In this document: positions 25,627 through 36,446 of the stretch, one piece after another | Layout: each line of letters starts with the position of its first letter | Numbering within the stretch: position 1 is the stretch's first letter | Source: Salinimicrobium sp963709775 | Lineage (GTDB): Bacteria; Bacteroidota; Bacteroidia; Flavobacteriales; Flavobacteriaceae | Direction of reading: 5' to 3' | DNA length: 64,000 nucleotides | Assembly (NCBI GenBank): GCA_963709775.1 | Contig: CAVPXS010000009.1 | Location: 62,001-126,000, forward strand | The notes under the pieces: generated by a model | What the model saw: only the letters and a program-made list of their open reading frames with translations | What the model was told of the DNA's origin: nothing | Database searches by the model: none | Made by a program: the position numbers and the translations under genes

Positions 25627-26628
25627 TTATTTAAGTGAAGCTACGTGAGCAGACAAGTCTACTAATTTAGCTGAATATCCATACTCATTATCGTACCAGG
25701 CCACTAACTTAAAGAAGTTATCATTAAGAGCGATACCGGCTCCTGCATCGAAGTTACAAACGTAGGCATTGGATACAAAATCCTGAGATACTACCTGCTC
25801 TTCGGTATAGGAAAGGATTCCTTTATATGCTCCTTCTGAAGCTTTTTTGAAGGCTGCTTTGATCTCTTCGTAAGAAGCTGCCTTTTCTGTTCTTACTGTA
25901 AGGTCAACTACAGAAACATCGGCAGTAGGAACTCTAAATGCCATACCTGTAAGTTTACCATCAAGTTTTGGAATTACTTTTCCAACCGCTTTGGCTGCTC
26001 CTGTAGAAGAAGGGATAATATTTAGAAGTGCACTTCTACCACCTCTCCAGTCTTTCTTAGAAGGACCATCTACTGTCATTTGAGTAGCAGTAGTTGCATG
26101 GATAGTAGTCATAAGACCTTCCACAAGTCCAAATTCATCATCAACGATCTTGGCAAGTGGCGCAAGACAGTTTGTAGTACAAGAAGCATTTGAAACAACT
26201 TTATCATCTGCAGTGATGTCCTGATGGTTCACTCCCATCACAAACATTGGTGCATCTTTAGATGGCGCAGAGATAACCACTTTTTTGGCACCTGCAGTAA
26301 GGTGTTTTGCCGCAGTATCTTTTGTTGTAAAAATACCGGTACAATCCATCACGATCTCGGCTCCTACCTCATCCCACTTAAGATCTTCAGGATTCTTTTC
26401 GGCAGTAATACGAACAGTTTTTCCGTTCACAACTAGGTTTCCTCCTTCGATCTCAACAGTTCCATTGAACCTTCCGTGAACCGAATCATATTTTAAAAGA
26501 TATGCTAAATGGTCAACGTCAAGCAAGTCGTTAATTGCTACAACCTCAACATCTTTTCTTTCACTGGCAATTCTGAAGGCGATCCTTCCAATTCGACCAA
26601 ATCCGTTTATTCCTATTTTAGTACTCAT
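25627..26628 (-). CDS. gap: type I glyceraldehyde-3-phosphate dehydrogenase
   Basis: Glycolytic NAD-dependent enzyme of 333 residues. The N-terminal GINGFGRIGR binds NAD; the catalytic cysteine is C150 in SNASCTTNCLAPL; the C-terminal AWYDNEYGYS block is intact. It follows pfkA with a 22-nt gap, so the two are cotranscribed. Confidence 0.98.
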   Translation of the reverse strand: MSTKIGINGFGRIGRIAFRIASERKDVEVVAINDLLDVDHLAYLLKYDSVHGRFNGTVEIEGGNLVVNGKTVRITAEKNPEDLKWDEVGAEIVMDCTGIFTTKDTAAKHLTAGAKKVVISAPSKDAPMFVMGVNHQDITADDKVVSNASCTTNCLAPLAKIVDDEFGLVEGLMTTIHATTATQMTVDGPSKKDWRGGRSALLNIIPSSTGAAKAVGKVIPKLDGKLTGMAFRVPTADVSVVDLTVRTEKAASYEEIKAAFKKASEGAYKGILSYTEEQVVSQDFVSNAYVCNFDAGAGIALNDNFFKLVAWYDNEYGYSAKLVDLSAHVASLK

Positions 26629-26650
26629 AATATTTGAAATTTAATTTAAA

Positions 26651-27637
26651 TTATATGGTGGTGATGTTCAACACCCGTCTCAATTCTTTATCTAATGGCT
26701 TAGAGCCTTTTATAGCAACTTCAAAATCTACCGATGTTACTAATTTGTGTGTAATTCCTACCATTACCCCGGTTTCTCCTCGCAGCAAAGCTTCAACAGC
26801 CCCTACTCCTAGTTTACTGGCCAGAACTCTGTCATAGCAGCTTGGCGCACCACCCCGCTGGATGTGACCCAGTACGGACACCCTAATGTCGTAATGTGTA
26901 AGGTTCTCTCCAATGAAATCTGCAAGTTCGAAGATGTTCTTACCGCTTTTTTCACCTTCGGCTACTACAATAATACTGGAGGTTTTGCCCGATTTACGGC
27001 TTTTGGTAAGGGAATCCAGCATCCTTTCTATTCCTTTATCCTCTTCAGGAATGAGAATTTCCTCGGCTCCGGCTCCAATTCCTGCATTTAAGGCAATATC
27101 ACCGGCATCCCGACCCATTACTTCCACAAGGAAAAGACGGTCATGGGAACTGGCAGTGTCCCTAATTTTGTCAATGGCATCAACCACAGTATTCAAAGCG
27201 GTATCATACCCTATAGTATAATCGGTCCCGTTGATATCATTATCAATGGTGCCGGGAATTCCAACTACCGGTATACCGTGTTCCTTTTCCAGGTGAATAG
27301 CTCCGGTAAAAGTACCGTCACCACCTATTACCACAAGAGCATCAATCTCGGCATCCTTAAGATTTTTAAAGGCCTTTGCACGACCTTCTACTGTTCGGAA
27401 TTCCTGTGAGCGGGCAGATTTAAGAAAAGTCCCACCTTTGTTGATAATATTTCTTACAGAACGGGCAGTAAGTAACTCAAAATCCCCTTCAATAAGGCCT
27501 TGATATCCTCTGTAAATTCCTATACATTCTATATTGTAAAAAGCACAACTTCGGGTCACAGCTCGAATTGCTGCATTCATTCCGGGAGCGTCTCCTCCAG
27601 AAGTTAATACCCCGATTTTTTTTATTTTCTCTAACAT
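26651..27637 (-). CDS. pfkA: ATP-dependent 6-phosphofructokinase
   Basis: Phosphorylates fructose 6-phosphate, the committed step of glycolysis. The 328-residue length is usual for bacterial PfkA. Motifs: TSGGDAPGMNAAIRA (ATP binding), GGDGTFTGA and PGTIDNDINGTDYTIG (catalytic aspartate region), then QRGGAPSCYDR. First gene of the pfkA-gap-kinase unit. A LacI-type operator candidate lies 52-63 nt upstream of the ATG. Confidence 0.98.
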   Translation of the reverse strand: MLEKIKKIGVLTSGGDAPGMNAAIRAVTRSCAFYNIECIGIYRGYQGLIEGDFELLTARSVRNIINKGGTFLKSARSQEFRTVEGRAKAFKNLKDAEIDALVVIGGDGTFTGAIHLEKEHGIPVVGIPGTIDNDINGTDYTIGYDTALNTVVDAIDKIRDTASSHDRLFLVEVMGRDAGDIALNAGIGAGAEEILIPEEDKGIERMLDSLTKSRKSGKTSSIIVVAEGEKSGKNIFELADFIGENLTHYDIRVSVLGHIQRGGAPSCYDRVLASKLGVGAVEALLRGETGVMVGITHKLVTSVDFEVAIKGSKPLDKELRRVLNITTI

Positions 27638-27688
27638 CAGTGTAAAGCTATTTCAATTCCATAAGATAACCTAATCAATTAAATTTCT

Positions 27689-27700
27689 CAAACGTTTTCG
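27689..27700. promoter_or_regulatory. LacI-type operator candidate upstream of pfkA
   Basis: CAAACGTTTTCG shares its right half and centre with the perfect palindrome CGAAAACGTTTTCG at 39189-39202. This suggests control of glycolysis by the maltose-cluster LacI regulator or by a related one. Confidence 0.55.
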
Positions 27701-27713
27701 GTTAATAAAAAAG

Positions 27714-27741
27714 AAAAAAGCCCCATTTTTGAGGCTTTTTT
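27714..27741 (-). terminator. terminator of the maltose-utilisation operon
   Basis: On the minus strand, AAAAAAGCCTC pairs with GGGGCTTTTTT around an AAAAAT loop. It lies 20 nt after the last gene of the six-gene operon. Confidence 0.85.
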
Positions 27742-27761
27742 ATATTTTTTTGGGCAATTTA

Positions 27762-29200
27762 TTAATTATCTGCTAATATTACATATTCCCAAGGGGCGAA
27801 ATGATATTGGTCATTTTTCTGCTTTTTAAAATCTTTTTTTCCAAGATAAGGTTGCAGTTCATTTTCCAACTCAAGGGTAAAATCGGCTGGTTTTTCTGAA
27901 AGATTGGCAATGTAGATCAACTTTTCCCCTCCCTTTGATCTTTCAAAGGCGAGAATCTGCTTATCTAATGAAGTCTGTAGCCTGTTATAAGCTGCTGCTT
28001 CCTTGCCTCCATTGCAATGCTTTATTTTGGTTTTTAAGCTGACCCAGTTTTTCCAAAAGTGGCCACATAACTCCCTTAGTTTTAGAAATGGTATCTTTTT
28101 CAAAGAACCTTAGTCTTTTATCCATATCATACTCCTGCCCGCTATAAATTAACGGCATCCCGGGAATGCTGTATGCTAAGAGCTACCATAGCTTCGGCGG
28201 CATCTCCCATTCTCTCGCGAACTGTACCATTCCATGAATTCTCATCATGATTTGTCACAAAGTTCATAAGATAATCATCCTGCTGGTACGTGGTATCGAT
28301 CTTTTTCATGTACTCATCCCAGGCCTCCACAGTGGCTTTTCCCTGCGCGATCTGGTTCTTTAAATGATGACCTTCCCAGTTATATCCCATATCAAAAGCG
28401 TTGTGGAAGAGATCTTTATCTTCAGACTCTGCCAGCATAAACACAGGTTTAGTTTCCTGAAGTTGTGGCACTGCCTGGTCCCAGAATTCTGTAGGCACTT
28501 CTCCGGCAACATCGGCTCTAAATCCGTCGATATCGTGCTCCTCGATCCAGTACTTCATTTCGGCGGTCATTGCTTCCCACAGCTCTTTATTGTCATAATT
28601 AAGGTCGGCAACATCTGTCCATCCCCATGATTCTCCGGTAGCCGGGTTTAATGGATCTACAGGCTCCCCTTGTTCATTCTGAGTATAAAAATCGGGGTTT
28701 TCTTCCAGCCATGGGTGATCCCATCCGGTGTGGTTGGCAACCCAGTCAAGGATCACATACATGCCGTTCTCGTGAGCAGTTTCAACCAATTCATCAAGAT
28801 CTTCTTTGTTACCAAATTCAGGATTTACCGCAGTATAATCTGCAATAGCATAGTAACTGCCAAGGTATTTCTTCCTTTCTTCAGGATCTTCGATATCCTC
28901 AATACTTAGATCATTAGTAGCTTTTCTACGAGCTTCAGAAATTGGATAAATAGGCATAAGCCAGATCACTTTTACTCCCAGGTCTTTTAACTGCGGAATA
29001 TCTTTGGTGAAGGCATCAAATGTTCCTTCTGGAGAATACTGCCTGATATTGGCTTCATAAATAACGGCCGATTCCATAGCTTCGTTGGTTACCGGCTCAA
29101 TACTTTGCTCTTCCTCAACTACGGCTACAGTTTCTTCGGGCTCATTTTTACATGAGGCCAGTGTTAGTAAACCGAGTAATAAAATCGATATTTTCTTCAT
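27762..29200 (-). pseudogene. GH13 alpha-amylase-family lipoprotein with two frameshifts
   Basis: Signal peptide and lipobox (MKKISILLLGLLTLASC) followed by an acidic linker, then a GH13 barrel. Catalytic residues are visible: the nucleophile aspartate in GFRADVAG, the acid glutamate in MLAESED and the third acid in VTNHDEN. The frame shifts near 28185 (VALAYSIPGMPLIYSGQEYDM is restored by removing one A) and near 28013 (KALNGGKEAAAYN). The C-terminal beta domain then continues to 27762. Last gene of the maltose operon. It probably acts on malto-oligosaccharides at the membrane surface. Confidence 0.85.
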
Positions 29201-29211
29201 ATGAAATAAAT

Positions 29212-31624
29212 TTAGTTAATAATGGTAAGGCTTGTTTTGTCGTCGTTTAAACTAACAGGAATTAAAAGTCTGCGCTTTTTTTGATCAAATTCAAATTTGA
29301 TCTTTTTACTGTTTATCTGAATTTCCCTGGGTCTCTTGTCCAGGTTATGGATCACCAGGTCTACTTCTTTAAATTCTGAAGCTTCCCGCGCACTTCCGGT
29401 TTTTTTCAGGATATCGATCGAGAGCTTCTCCTCTTTAGTGCTGCTCTTAAAATAAAGGATCTCATAATCTCCGTTGACATAAGAACCGGATGTCTTCCCA
29501 TCATCGTGATACAGAATATCTTCTGTCTCCCCGGCATCCCTGTCAAAAAAGTAATGTAGCTCCACATCTTCTGCTGAAAAATTCTGCGTGGTTTGCATTG
29601 GCTTTGCCATGGGTATGAAAGCTCCGCCCCGCACAAAGGTTGGTATATATTCTTCTTTTAACTGAATTGTCGCTGTTGAGCCTCCTATATATTTCTCTCC
29701 GGTATAAAAGTCAAACCAGTTCGATCCCTTCGGAAAATAAACCTCCTGTTGATCAATATTTTCCTGAAGCACCGGCGAAATAAGGAAGTTTTCGCCCCAT
29801 AAATAAGTCCCTGCGACCGAATAAAGTCTAAAATTCTCAGGCTCTTCAAAGAAAAGGGGTCGCATGAGAGGCAAACCTTCGGTAGTGTTTCTAAAGGCTA
29901 AAGTGTAGTTATATGGCAGGAGTTGATACCGCAGTTCAATTGCCTTTTTTGAAAGGGCTTTTGTCTTTGGCTCCCTAAAAACAGGTTCAGACGGTACTGC
30001 TTCCTGGGCATGCGGGCGAAAAACCGGCTGGAATACCCCGTACTGCAGCCATCTTACATATAACTCATCATTAAGATTATCACCGGCAAAGCCACCAAGA
30101 TCTGAATGCATATAAGCCAGCCCCTGAAGTCCCATTTGCAGAGAGATCTCGGGTTGTGATTTTAATCCGCCCCAGCTCCTGTTCACATCTCCGGACCATG
30201 GCATCAACCCGAACCTTTGAGAACCGGCCGCGCCGGCACGCATAAGGATAAATGGTCTTTGTTCAGAAAATGATTTTTTATAACCTTCATGGATCAACTT
30301 CGCCCAGTAATGTCCATAAATGTTATGCACCTCATTGGCTGTTCCGGTCATGTGGATAAGGCTTTCAGGATGCACCTCGGGTTCTCCCAGGTCACCCCAC
30401 CAGCCGCCAACGCCCATCTCTGTCAGTTCCTCATAAATGTTCCAGAACCAATCCTGCGCCTGCGGGTCAAAAATGTCGATCAAACCCGTGTTTCCAAAGT
30501 AGAAATCGTAGGTAAAGGGATCACCAAGAGAATCTTTCGCCAGCACGTCTTCCCGCACGGCTTCTTCCCACCTGTTGGAGGTGGTAAGAACAAAAGGTTC
30601 TGTGACCAGGATGGTTTTCACCCCGTCCTCTGCAAGATCCTGCATCATTTCCTTAGGCTGCGGAAAAGAGTCTGTGACAAATGCGAGATTTCCCATTGTA
30701 CCTTTTATCTCATGGCCAAACCAGAAAAGGTCAATAATTACAGCGTCTACGGGAATTTCTTCTTCTCTAAATTTTTCTATGGTTTCCTCTACCTCTTTCC
30801 GGGAGTGATAACCAAAACGGCTGGAGAAATTTCCAAAGGCCCAGCGCGGCGGTAACGGCTGCCGTCCTGTCAAAAGGGTATAATTCCCAACAATATTTTC
30901 CCAGGTGTCTCCTACCACAAGTTGATAGGTTTTACGCCCACCTATGGTTTCATAGGTAAGGGTATTGCTAAAATTGCTATCCAGGTCAAGATATCCAATA
31001 GGCGCATTATCAAAATGGAGTAAATATTTTTCTGAAGACAGGACTATAGGTAAAGTGAAATTGAGAAGTTCGCTTTTGGTTTCATAGCCGTAATGGGCTT
31101 TATTGTAAAGCTGAAGCCGGTTACCCCTCCTGTTCATCCCCAGAGCACGTGCACCGCCGCCCATAAGAACTTCAGATTCGGTGAGGTTGAAGTTTAATTT
31201 CTCATGCTCCTCTCCCTTTGAATAACCTGTATTTTCTGAAATTACTTTTTCTCCATTCAAAAAAATAAGTGACCTGAAATGGCATTTTTGACACCTCTAT
31301 ATCCAGCCCTTCAGAATCAATAAGGATTTTTTCTTCTCCTTCAGAAACAGTAAAATTAACTGTTTGCGGTTCCAGCACCACTGCGTGTGATTCCTTTATA
31401 TAATCCTGCCCCGAGGGAACAAAAGCGGTCTCTATAATTTCCGGAGTAAAATACCTGAAGAGGTACTTCCCATCACTGGTTGTGATCTCTACACCCGCGG
31501 CTGTCTTTTCATGCCCCAAATAATTTCTATTAGGATTTTGAGCATAAAAAGAGAAAGACAACAAAAGACAGGCTGTCAAAAATGCCATTTTCGGCAGGTC
31601 TTTCCGAAGCGGGTTCATAGCCAT
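29212..31624 (-). pseudogene. GH31 alpha-glucosidase with one frameshift
   Basis: Secreted glycoside hydrolase of about 800 residues releasing glucose from alpha-glucans. The signal peptide lies within the first 35 residues (FLTACLLLSFSFYAQ). GH31 marks include PPRWAFGNFSSRFGYHSR, the nucleophile aspartate in GGWWGDLGEPE and the acid/base aspartate in PWSGDVNRSW. The frame changes near 31258 at a run of seven T (coding strand); six T would join TYF to LNGEKVISENTGYS. The ATG shares its first base with the susA stop codon. Confidence 0.9.
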
Positions 31625-33465
31625 TAGTTTAATTCAAGTACCATAGATGATTTTCCTGAAACCTCCAGACTATCACTTAAAGAAACCTGCTCACCTGAGA
31701 TCACGTCTTTCCCTGAGGTCGCTTCTGCTAAACCTTCAGCAAAACGTTCAAGGTTTAGGGTTTGATCTTCAGGATTGTTGTTGATAACCACCATTACCCT
31801 GTCGTCTGCATTATATCTAAAATAGACATAGACATTATTCTCGGGAATGTATTGCAACAACTTCCCGGTATGTAATACTTCGTTGTCTTTGCGGTAATTC
31901 AGCAGTTTTTTAGTGAAAGAATGGTATTCATTCTGCTGCTGAGTCCTTCCGGCTTCATTAAAGGCATTTTGAGCATCTCCTTCCCATCCGCCCGGGAAAT
32001 CTCTGCGAATATCGCCATCACCTTTTGCAGGTTTGTCTCCACGCATTCCAATTTCATCCCCATAGTACAACTGCGGAATTCCACGGGTGGTCAAAACCAG
32101 CGTCATAGCGAGTTTATATTTATCAACGTCTCCGTCATATTGTTCATTGATACGATTTGTATCATGATTTCCGGCAAAAACCAGCAGGTTATAGATGTCC
32201 TCATAAAGAAAATCATTGGCGAAATTATCATATGCCCTAACCATCCCGCGGTCCCAGCCCATATCATCTTCATTGAACATGCTCATAATGGCATCGTGCA
32301 GCGTAAAATCCATTACCGAAGGTAAATGCGAATTAAAACTCTGGATAGCTCCTACGGGAGAATCTTTTTGCCAGTAAGAAATCTGCGCTTGATCATGCAT
32401 CCATACCTCACCTACAATATTGAAATTAGGATATTCATCCATCACAGCTTTTGTCCACTTCGAGATCCCGTCCTTATCATTATAGGAGTAGGTATCTACT
32501 CTAAAGCCATCCAATCCTGCGTATTCGATCCACCAAATAGCATTCTGAGTCAGGTAGTTCAACACCAAGGGATTACTTTGATTAAGATCGGGCATGGTCG
32601 AAGTAAACCAACCGTCCTCATTTAATTCTGTATCAATTCCAGACCTGTGAGGATCAAATTGGGTGGTCATACGATAGTTGGAATTCTTATAGCCGGGAAA
32701 CTGGTGAACCCAGTCATAAGTTGGCAGATCTTTGATCATCCAGTGCTCTGCGCCCCAGTGATTGGTCACATAATCCATGATAAGATCCATGTCCCGCTTC
32801 TCCATTTCTGTAGCCAGGCGACGGTAATCTTCATTGGTCCCAAAACGGGGATCAACTTTGTACACATCGCTTTGAGCGTAAGTATGATAGGAATATGAAG
32901 GATCGTCATCCTCAAGTAATGGCGTGGTCCAAATGGCAGTTACTCCAAGATCTTCAAGATAATCGAGGTTTTCAATTATCCCTTCAATATCCCCACCGTG
33001 CCGGCCTCCCGGTTTACTGCGGTCTGCTTTTTCCTGAAGTTCGGGATGCGAATCATTTGAGGGATTTGCATTTGCAAACCTGTCGGGCATTATAAGGTAA
33101 ATGGCATCTGAAGCATCAAACCCTTCCCGAAGCGCCGATCCGGCATCGCGCTCTTTGAGTTCATAACTGTAAGAGAAGCCTTTTTTCCCTTTTTTGGAGA
33201 ACCTGATGTCATAACTTCCGGGCGGCAAACCTTCAGTTTGCACGGTAACAAACACGTAGTTCGGGTTTTCGGTCTTATTCACATTGCTAATCACCATTTC
33301 CTTAGGTGCCGAAACAGAATATTCAGCAATATTTTTTCCGTAGAACATTAACTGCACTTCAGAAAGGTTCATGTCACTCCACCAAAAAGGAGGTTCAACC
33401 TTTTCTATTTGTGCGGTTAAGGAAAGACTTATGAGGAACAAAAAGGGAAAAATAAGCTTCTTCAT
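31624..33465 (-). CDS. neopullulanase/cyclomaltodextrinase-type GH13, SusA-like
   Basis: Periplasmic amylolytic enzyme of 613 residues with a signal peptide (MKKLIFPFLFLISLSLTAQ), an N-terminal cyclomaltodextrinase immunoglobulin-like domain (about 20-115), a GH13 barrel and a C-terminal beta domain. Catalytic residues lie in GFRVDTYSY, NIVGEVWM and FAGNHDTNR. It probably cuts malto-oligosaccharides imported by SusC/D. It sits 10 nt after the maltose phosphorylase gene and overlaps the GH31 start by 1 nt. Intact frame. Confidence 0.93.
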   Translation of the reverse strand: MKKLIFPFLFLISLSLTAQIEKVEPPFWWSDMNLSEVQLMFYGKNIAEYSVSAPKEMVISNVNKTENPNYVFVTVQTEGLPPGSYDIRFSKKGKKGFSYSYELKERDAGSALREGFDASDAIYLIMPDRFANANPSNDSHPELQEKADRSKPGGRHGGDIEGIIENLDYLEDLGVTAIWTTPLLEDDDPSYSYHTYAQSDVYKVDPRFGTNEDYRRLATEMEKRDMDLIMDYVTNHWGAEHWMIKDLPTYDWVHQFPGYKNSNYRMTTQFDPHRSGIDTELNEDGWFTSTMPDLNQSNPLVLNYLTQNAIWWIEYAGLDGFRVDTYSYNDKDGISKWTKAVMDEYPNFNIVGEVWMHDQAQISYWQKDSPVGAIQSFNSHLPSVMDFTLHDAIMSMFNEDDMGWDRGMVRAYDNFANDFLYEDIYNLLVFAGNHDTNRINEQYDGDVDKYKLAMTLVLTTRGIPQLYYGDEIGMRGDKPAKGDGDIRRDFPGGWEGDAQNAFNEAGRTQQQNEYHSFTKKLLNYRKDNEVLHTGKLLQYIPENNVYVYFRYNADDRVMVVINNNPEDQTLNLERFAEGLAEATSGKDVISGEQVSLSDSLEVSGKSSMVLELN

Positions 33466-33475
33466 ATTTAATATT

Positions 33476-35782
33476 TTAAACAGTTACAGGCACACTTGGC
33501 TCAACCTTTACAGGATTTCCTTTTACAAGGATTTCCAGGGTTTCATTGCCTTCCAGGGTGAAACTGGTTTTTTGCGGCGCCACATTTATTTTTAGAATCT
33601 GGTTCCTAAAGTTGAGTTTGAAGGAGTAGCTTTCCCAGCCATCAGGTATTCTTGGATTGAAGGATAGCTTTCCATCTACCACGCGCATCCCGCCAAATCC
33701 TTCTACAATGCTCATCCAGGTTCCCGCCATACTGGTAATATGACATCCTTCCTTCACCTCGTTGTTGTAATCATCGAGATCCAGTCTTGAAGTTCTTAGG
33801 TAAAATTTGTAAGCCTGTTCCATTCGGCCCAAAGCCGCTGCCTGTATGCTGTGAACGCATGGAGAAAGCGAGGATTCATGCACGGTCAATGGTTCATAGA
33901 AATCGAAATGTTTTTCCAGGTCTTCTTTCGAGAAATGATCTTCAAAGAAATAGAATCCCTGCAATACATCTGCCTGTTTGATATAACACGAGCGCAAAAT
34001 ACGGTCCCAGCTCCACTTCTGGTTGATGGGACGTTGGGAAGCAGATAATTCGGAAACCGGAATGATCTCCTTATCAAGGAAACTATCCTGCTGCATGAAC
34101 ACCTTATATTCATCGGAATACGGGAAATACATCTTTTCTGAAACTTCTTTCCAACCCGCAATTTCCGTATCACTCAATCCTGTCTTTTCCAGTATCCGCT
34201 TATGATCTGAAGTATATTCCTTTTCCACTTTTTCCAAAGAGGCCATACAATAATCTATACACCATTTAGCAATGTAATTAGTGTACCAGTTATTGTTTAC
34301 ATTATTCTCATACTCATTTGGTCCGGTTACTCCCAGGATGACGAACTTATCTTTCTTTGTGCTGTAATTAGCTCGCTGTTGCCAAAAACGTGCAATAGCG
34401 ATCATTACTTCCAGCCCTTTTTCAGGGATATAGCTGAAATCCCCGGTATAATCGACGTATCTTTTAATGGCAACAACCATTGCCCCGTTGCGGTGGATTT
34501 CTTCAAAAGTGATCTCCCATTCATTATGGCTCTCCTCCCCATTCATAGTCACCATTGGATACAGGGCTGCTCCATTGGAAAAGCCAAGTTTTTTGGCATT
34601 TTCAATGGCCTTATCCAGGTGGTTATATCTATAGGTGAGCAGGTTCCTTGCCACATGTTGATCTTTGGTAGCCATATAAAAAGGAATACAGTAAGCCTCA
34701 GTATCCCAATAGGTACTACCGCCATATTTCTCTCCTGTAAAGCCTTTGGGACCAATATTGAGGCGCGCATCTTCCCCAAGGTAAGTCTGGTTTAGCTGAA
34801 AAATATTAAACCTGATCCCCTGCTGAGCTTTTACATCACCTTCAATGGAAATATCGGCCATTTCCCAAACAGATGCCCAGGCTTCTTTTTGCTCCTGAAG
34901 AAGTTTTTCAAATCCGGCTGAAACTGAGGTATCAAGAACAGTGCTGGCAGCGTTTAAAAGATCCGGGCGCTTATGATTCATGTCTGTAACATAACCTCCG
35001 AATTTATGAAGGGCCACTTTTTCCCCTTTTTTGACATCTGTGGAGTACCTGAAGATGATTTTCTCATCAAATTTAACTTCTGTAGGCTCTAAGTTTAAAC
35101 CTTTTCCATTTTTAAACAGTTGAGACTGCATAAAAGAGGTTGCATGAAATTCTGTCTTTAAGGTTTTGGCTGTAATGAAGCCTCGTTCCCCATCTGTCTT
35201 CACTTCCAGGGTTTCCCAGAATTTCTCTTCCCAGTTGGCATCTTCATTAGTAATTCCACTATCCAGATAGGGCTCAAAAATGACAGTTGCATCTCCATTT
35301 TTTACTTCAACTTCATAGTTGATCACACCCAGCTCATTTCTTTTTAAGGAAAGAAACCTTGTTACCTTCACTGCAACCACCAGCTCATTTGGCATAACCG
35401 CAGTAAAACTGCGTTCATACCAGCCTTCTTTCATATTGAGTTCTCTTCGAAAATCCTTGATTTCCTTACAGGTAGCCAGATCCAGAGCTTCTCCATTAAT
35501 GAATACATTGATCCCAATCCAGTTTGGGGCATTGAGGACTTTTGCAAAATATTCCGGATAACCATTCTTCCACCAGCCCACTTTTGTTTTATCGGGGTAG
35601 TAAACTCCCGCTATATAGCTTCCCTGGAAAGTATCACCGGAATAATACTCTTCAAAATTTGCCCGTTGTCCCATCGCTCCGTTTCCGAGGCTAAAAAGAC
35701 TTTCGGAAGCTTCTACTCTCTCTGCATCAAATCCTTCTTCCAGAATTGACCAGTTATTCGGTTTTATATAATCCTGATTCAT
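33476..35782 (-). CDS. GH65 maltose phosphorylase
   Basis: A 768-residue cytoplasmic enzyme without a signal peptide. It cleaves maltose with phosphate to glucose and beta-glucose 1-phosphate. The GH65 N-terminal beta-sandwich (SLGNGAMGQRANFEE) is followed by the alpha/alpha barrel with YWDTEAYCIPFY, the catalytic glutamate in GVTGPNEYENNVNNNWYTN, and the phosphate-site stretch ending in GCHITSMAGTW. Trehalose or kojibiose phosphorylase are alternatives within GH65, but the neighbouring beta-phosphoglucomutase and maltose genes favour maltose. Confidence 0.92.
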   Translation of the reverse strand: MNQDYIKPNNWSILEEGFDAERVEASESLFSLGNGAMGQRANFEEYYSGDTFQGSYIAGVYYPDKTKVGWWKNGYPEYFAKVLNAPNWIGINVFINGEALDLATCKEIKDFRRELNMKEGWYERSFTAVMPNELVVAVKVTRFLSLKRNELGVINYEVEVKNGDATVIFEPYLDSGITNEDANWEEKFWETLEVKTDGERGFITAKTLKTEFHATSFMQSQLFKNGKGLNLEPTEVKFDEKIIFRYSTDVKKGEKVALHKFGGYVTDMNHKRPDLLNAASTVLDTSVSAGFEKLLQEQKEAWASVWEMADISIEGDVKAQQGIRFNIFQLNQTYLGEDARLNIGPKGFTGEKYGGSTYWDTEAYCIPFYMATKDQHVARNLLTYRYNHLDKAIENAKKLGFSNGAALYPMVTMNGEESHNEWEITFEEIHRNGAMVVAIKRYVDYTGDFSYIPEKGLEVMIAIARFWQQRANYSTKKDKFVILGVTGPNEYENNVNNNWYTNYIAKWCIDYCMASLEKVEKEYTSDHKRILEKTGLSDTEIAGWKEVSEKMYFPYSDEYKVFMQQDSFLDKEIIPVSELSASQRPINQKWSWDRILRSCYIKQADVLQGFYFFEDHFSKEDLEKHFDFYEPLTVHESSLSPCVHSIQAAALGRMEQAYKFYLRTSRLDLDDYNNEVKEGCHITSMAGTWMSIVEGFGGMRVVDGKLSFNPRIPDGWESYSFKLNFRNQILKINVAPQKTSFTLEGNETLEILVKGNPVKVEPSVPVTV

Positions 35783-35786
35783 TTGT

Positions 35787-36446
35787 TTATTTTCTAACGA
35801 TTTTCTCTATAAATTCTATGTCTACTTCTGTGAAATCGGAGAAGTTATGATCTGCTTCTTTCAGGATCTCCTTATCTCCTATTCCTATGCTTATCATTCC
35901 CGCCAAATTTGCAGCTTCAACCCCAGCTACAGAGTCTTCCATGACTATGCAGTCTTCCGGAGCCATTCCCAGCGTTTCAGCAGCAATTAAAAAGACCTCC
36001 GGATTTGGTTTAGCTTTGGTCACATCATTACCATCGACTATACCCTCGAACCTGTGCTCAATTTTGAGACCTTTTAAAATAGGTCTGGCATTTTTGCTGG
36101 CAGACCCCAGGGCAAAAGGAATATTGTTTTCAGTTAAATAATCCAGTACTTTTTTCACTCCCGGGAGAAGGTCACCCTCATCCATATGGGCAATTTTTGC
36201 CAGATAATCTTCATTTTTGGAGCTCATGAGCTGCTCAAATTCTTCTTCGGTCACTGTTTTATTCCCCCAGCCCAATATTTGCTGCAGGGAATGCACCCGG
36301 CTCACCCCTTTTAATTGTTCATTTTGTTCCAGTGTAATATCAAATCCAAGGTCGTTGGCCATTTTTCTCCACGCCAGATAATGAAATTTGGCTGTGTCGA
36401 CTATTACCCCATCCAGGTCGAATATTATTCCTTTTGTATTATTCAT
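35787..36446 (-). CDS. pgmB: beta-phosphoglucomutase
   Basis: A HAD-superfamily enzyme of 219 residues that turns beta-glucose 1-phosphate into glucose 6-phosphate. It has the DLDGVIVDTA nucleophile motif at residue 10, the LGSASKNA motif and MEDSVAGVEAA. It lies 4 nt before the maltose phosphorylase gene, the classical partner, and overlaps the transporter gene by 8 nt. Confidence 0.95.
   Translation of the reverse strand: MNNTKGIIFDLDGVIVDTAKFHYLAWRKMANDLGFDITLEQNEQLKGVSRVHSLQQILGWGNKTVTEEEFEQLMSSKNEDYLAKIAHMDEGDLLPGVKKVLDYLTENNIPFALGSASKNARPILKGLKIEHRFEGIVDGNDVTKAKPNPEVFLIAAETLGMAPEDCIVMEDSVAGVEAANLAGMISIGIGDKEILKEADHNFSDFTEVDIEFIEKIVRK

Noticed and set aside
27642..27650. TAGCTTTA as the pfkA -7 promoter box
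   Set aside because: It lies only 6 nt from the ATG and lacks the final G of TAnnTTTG.
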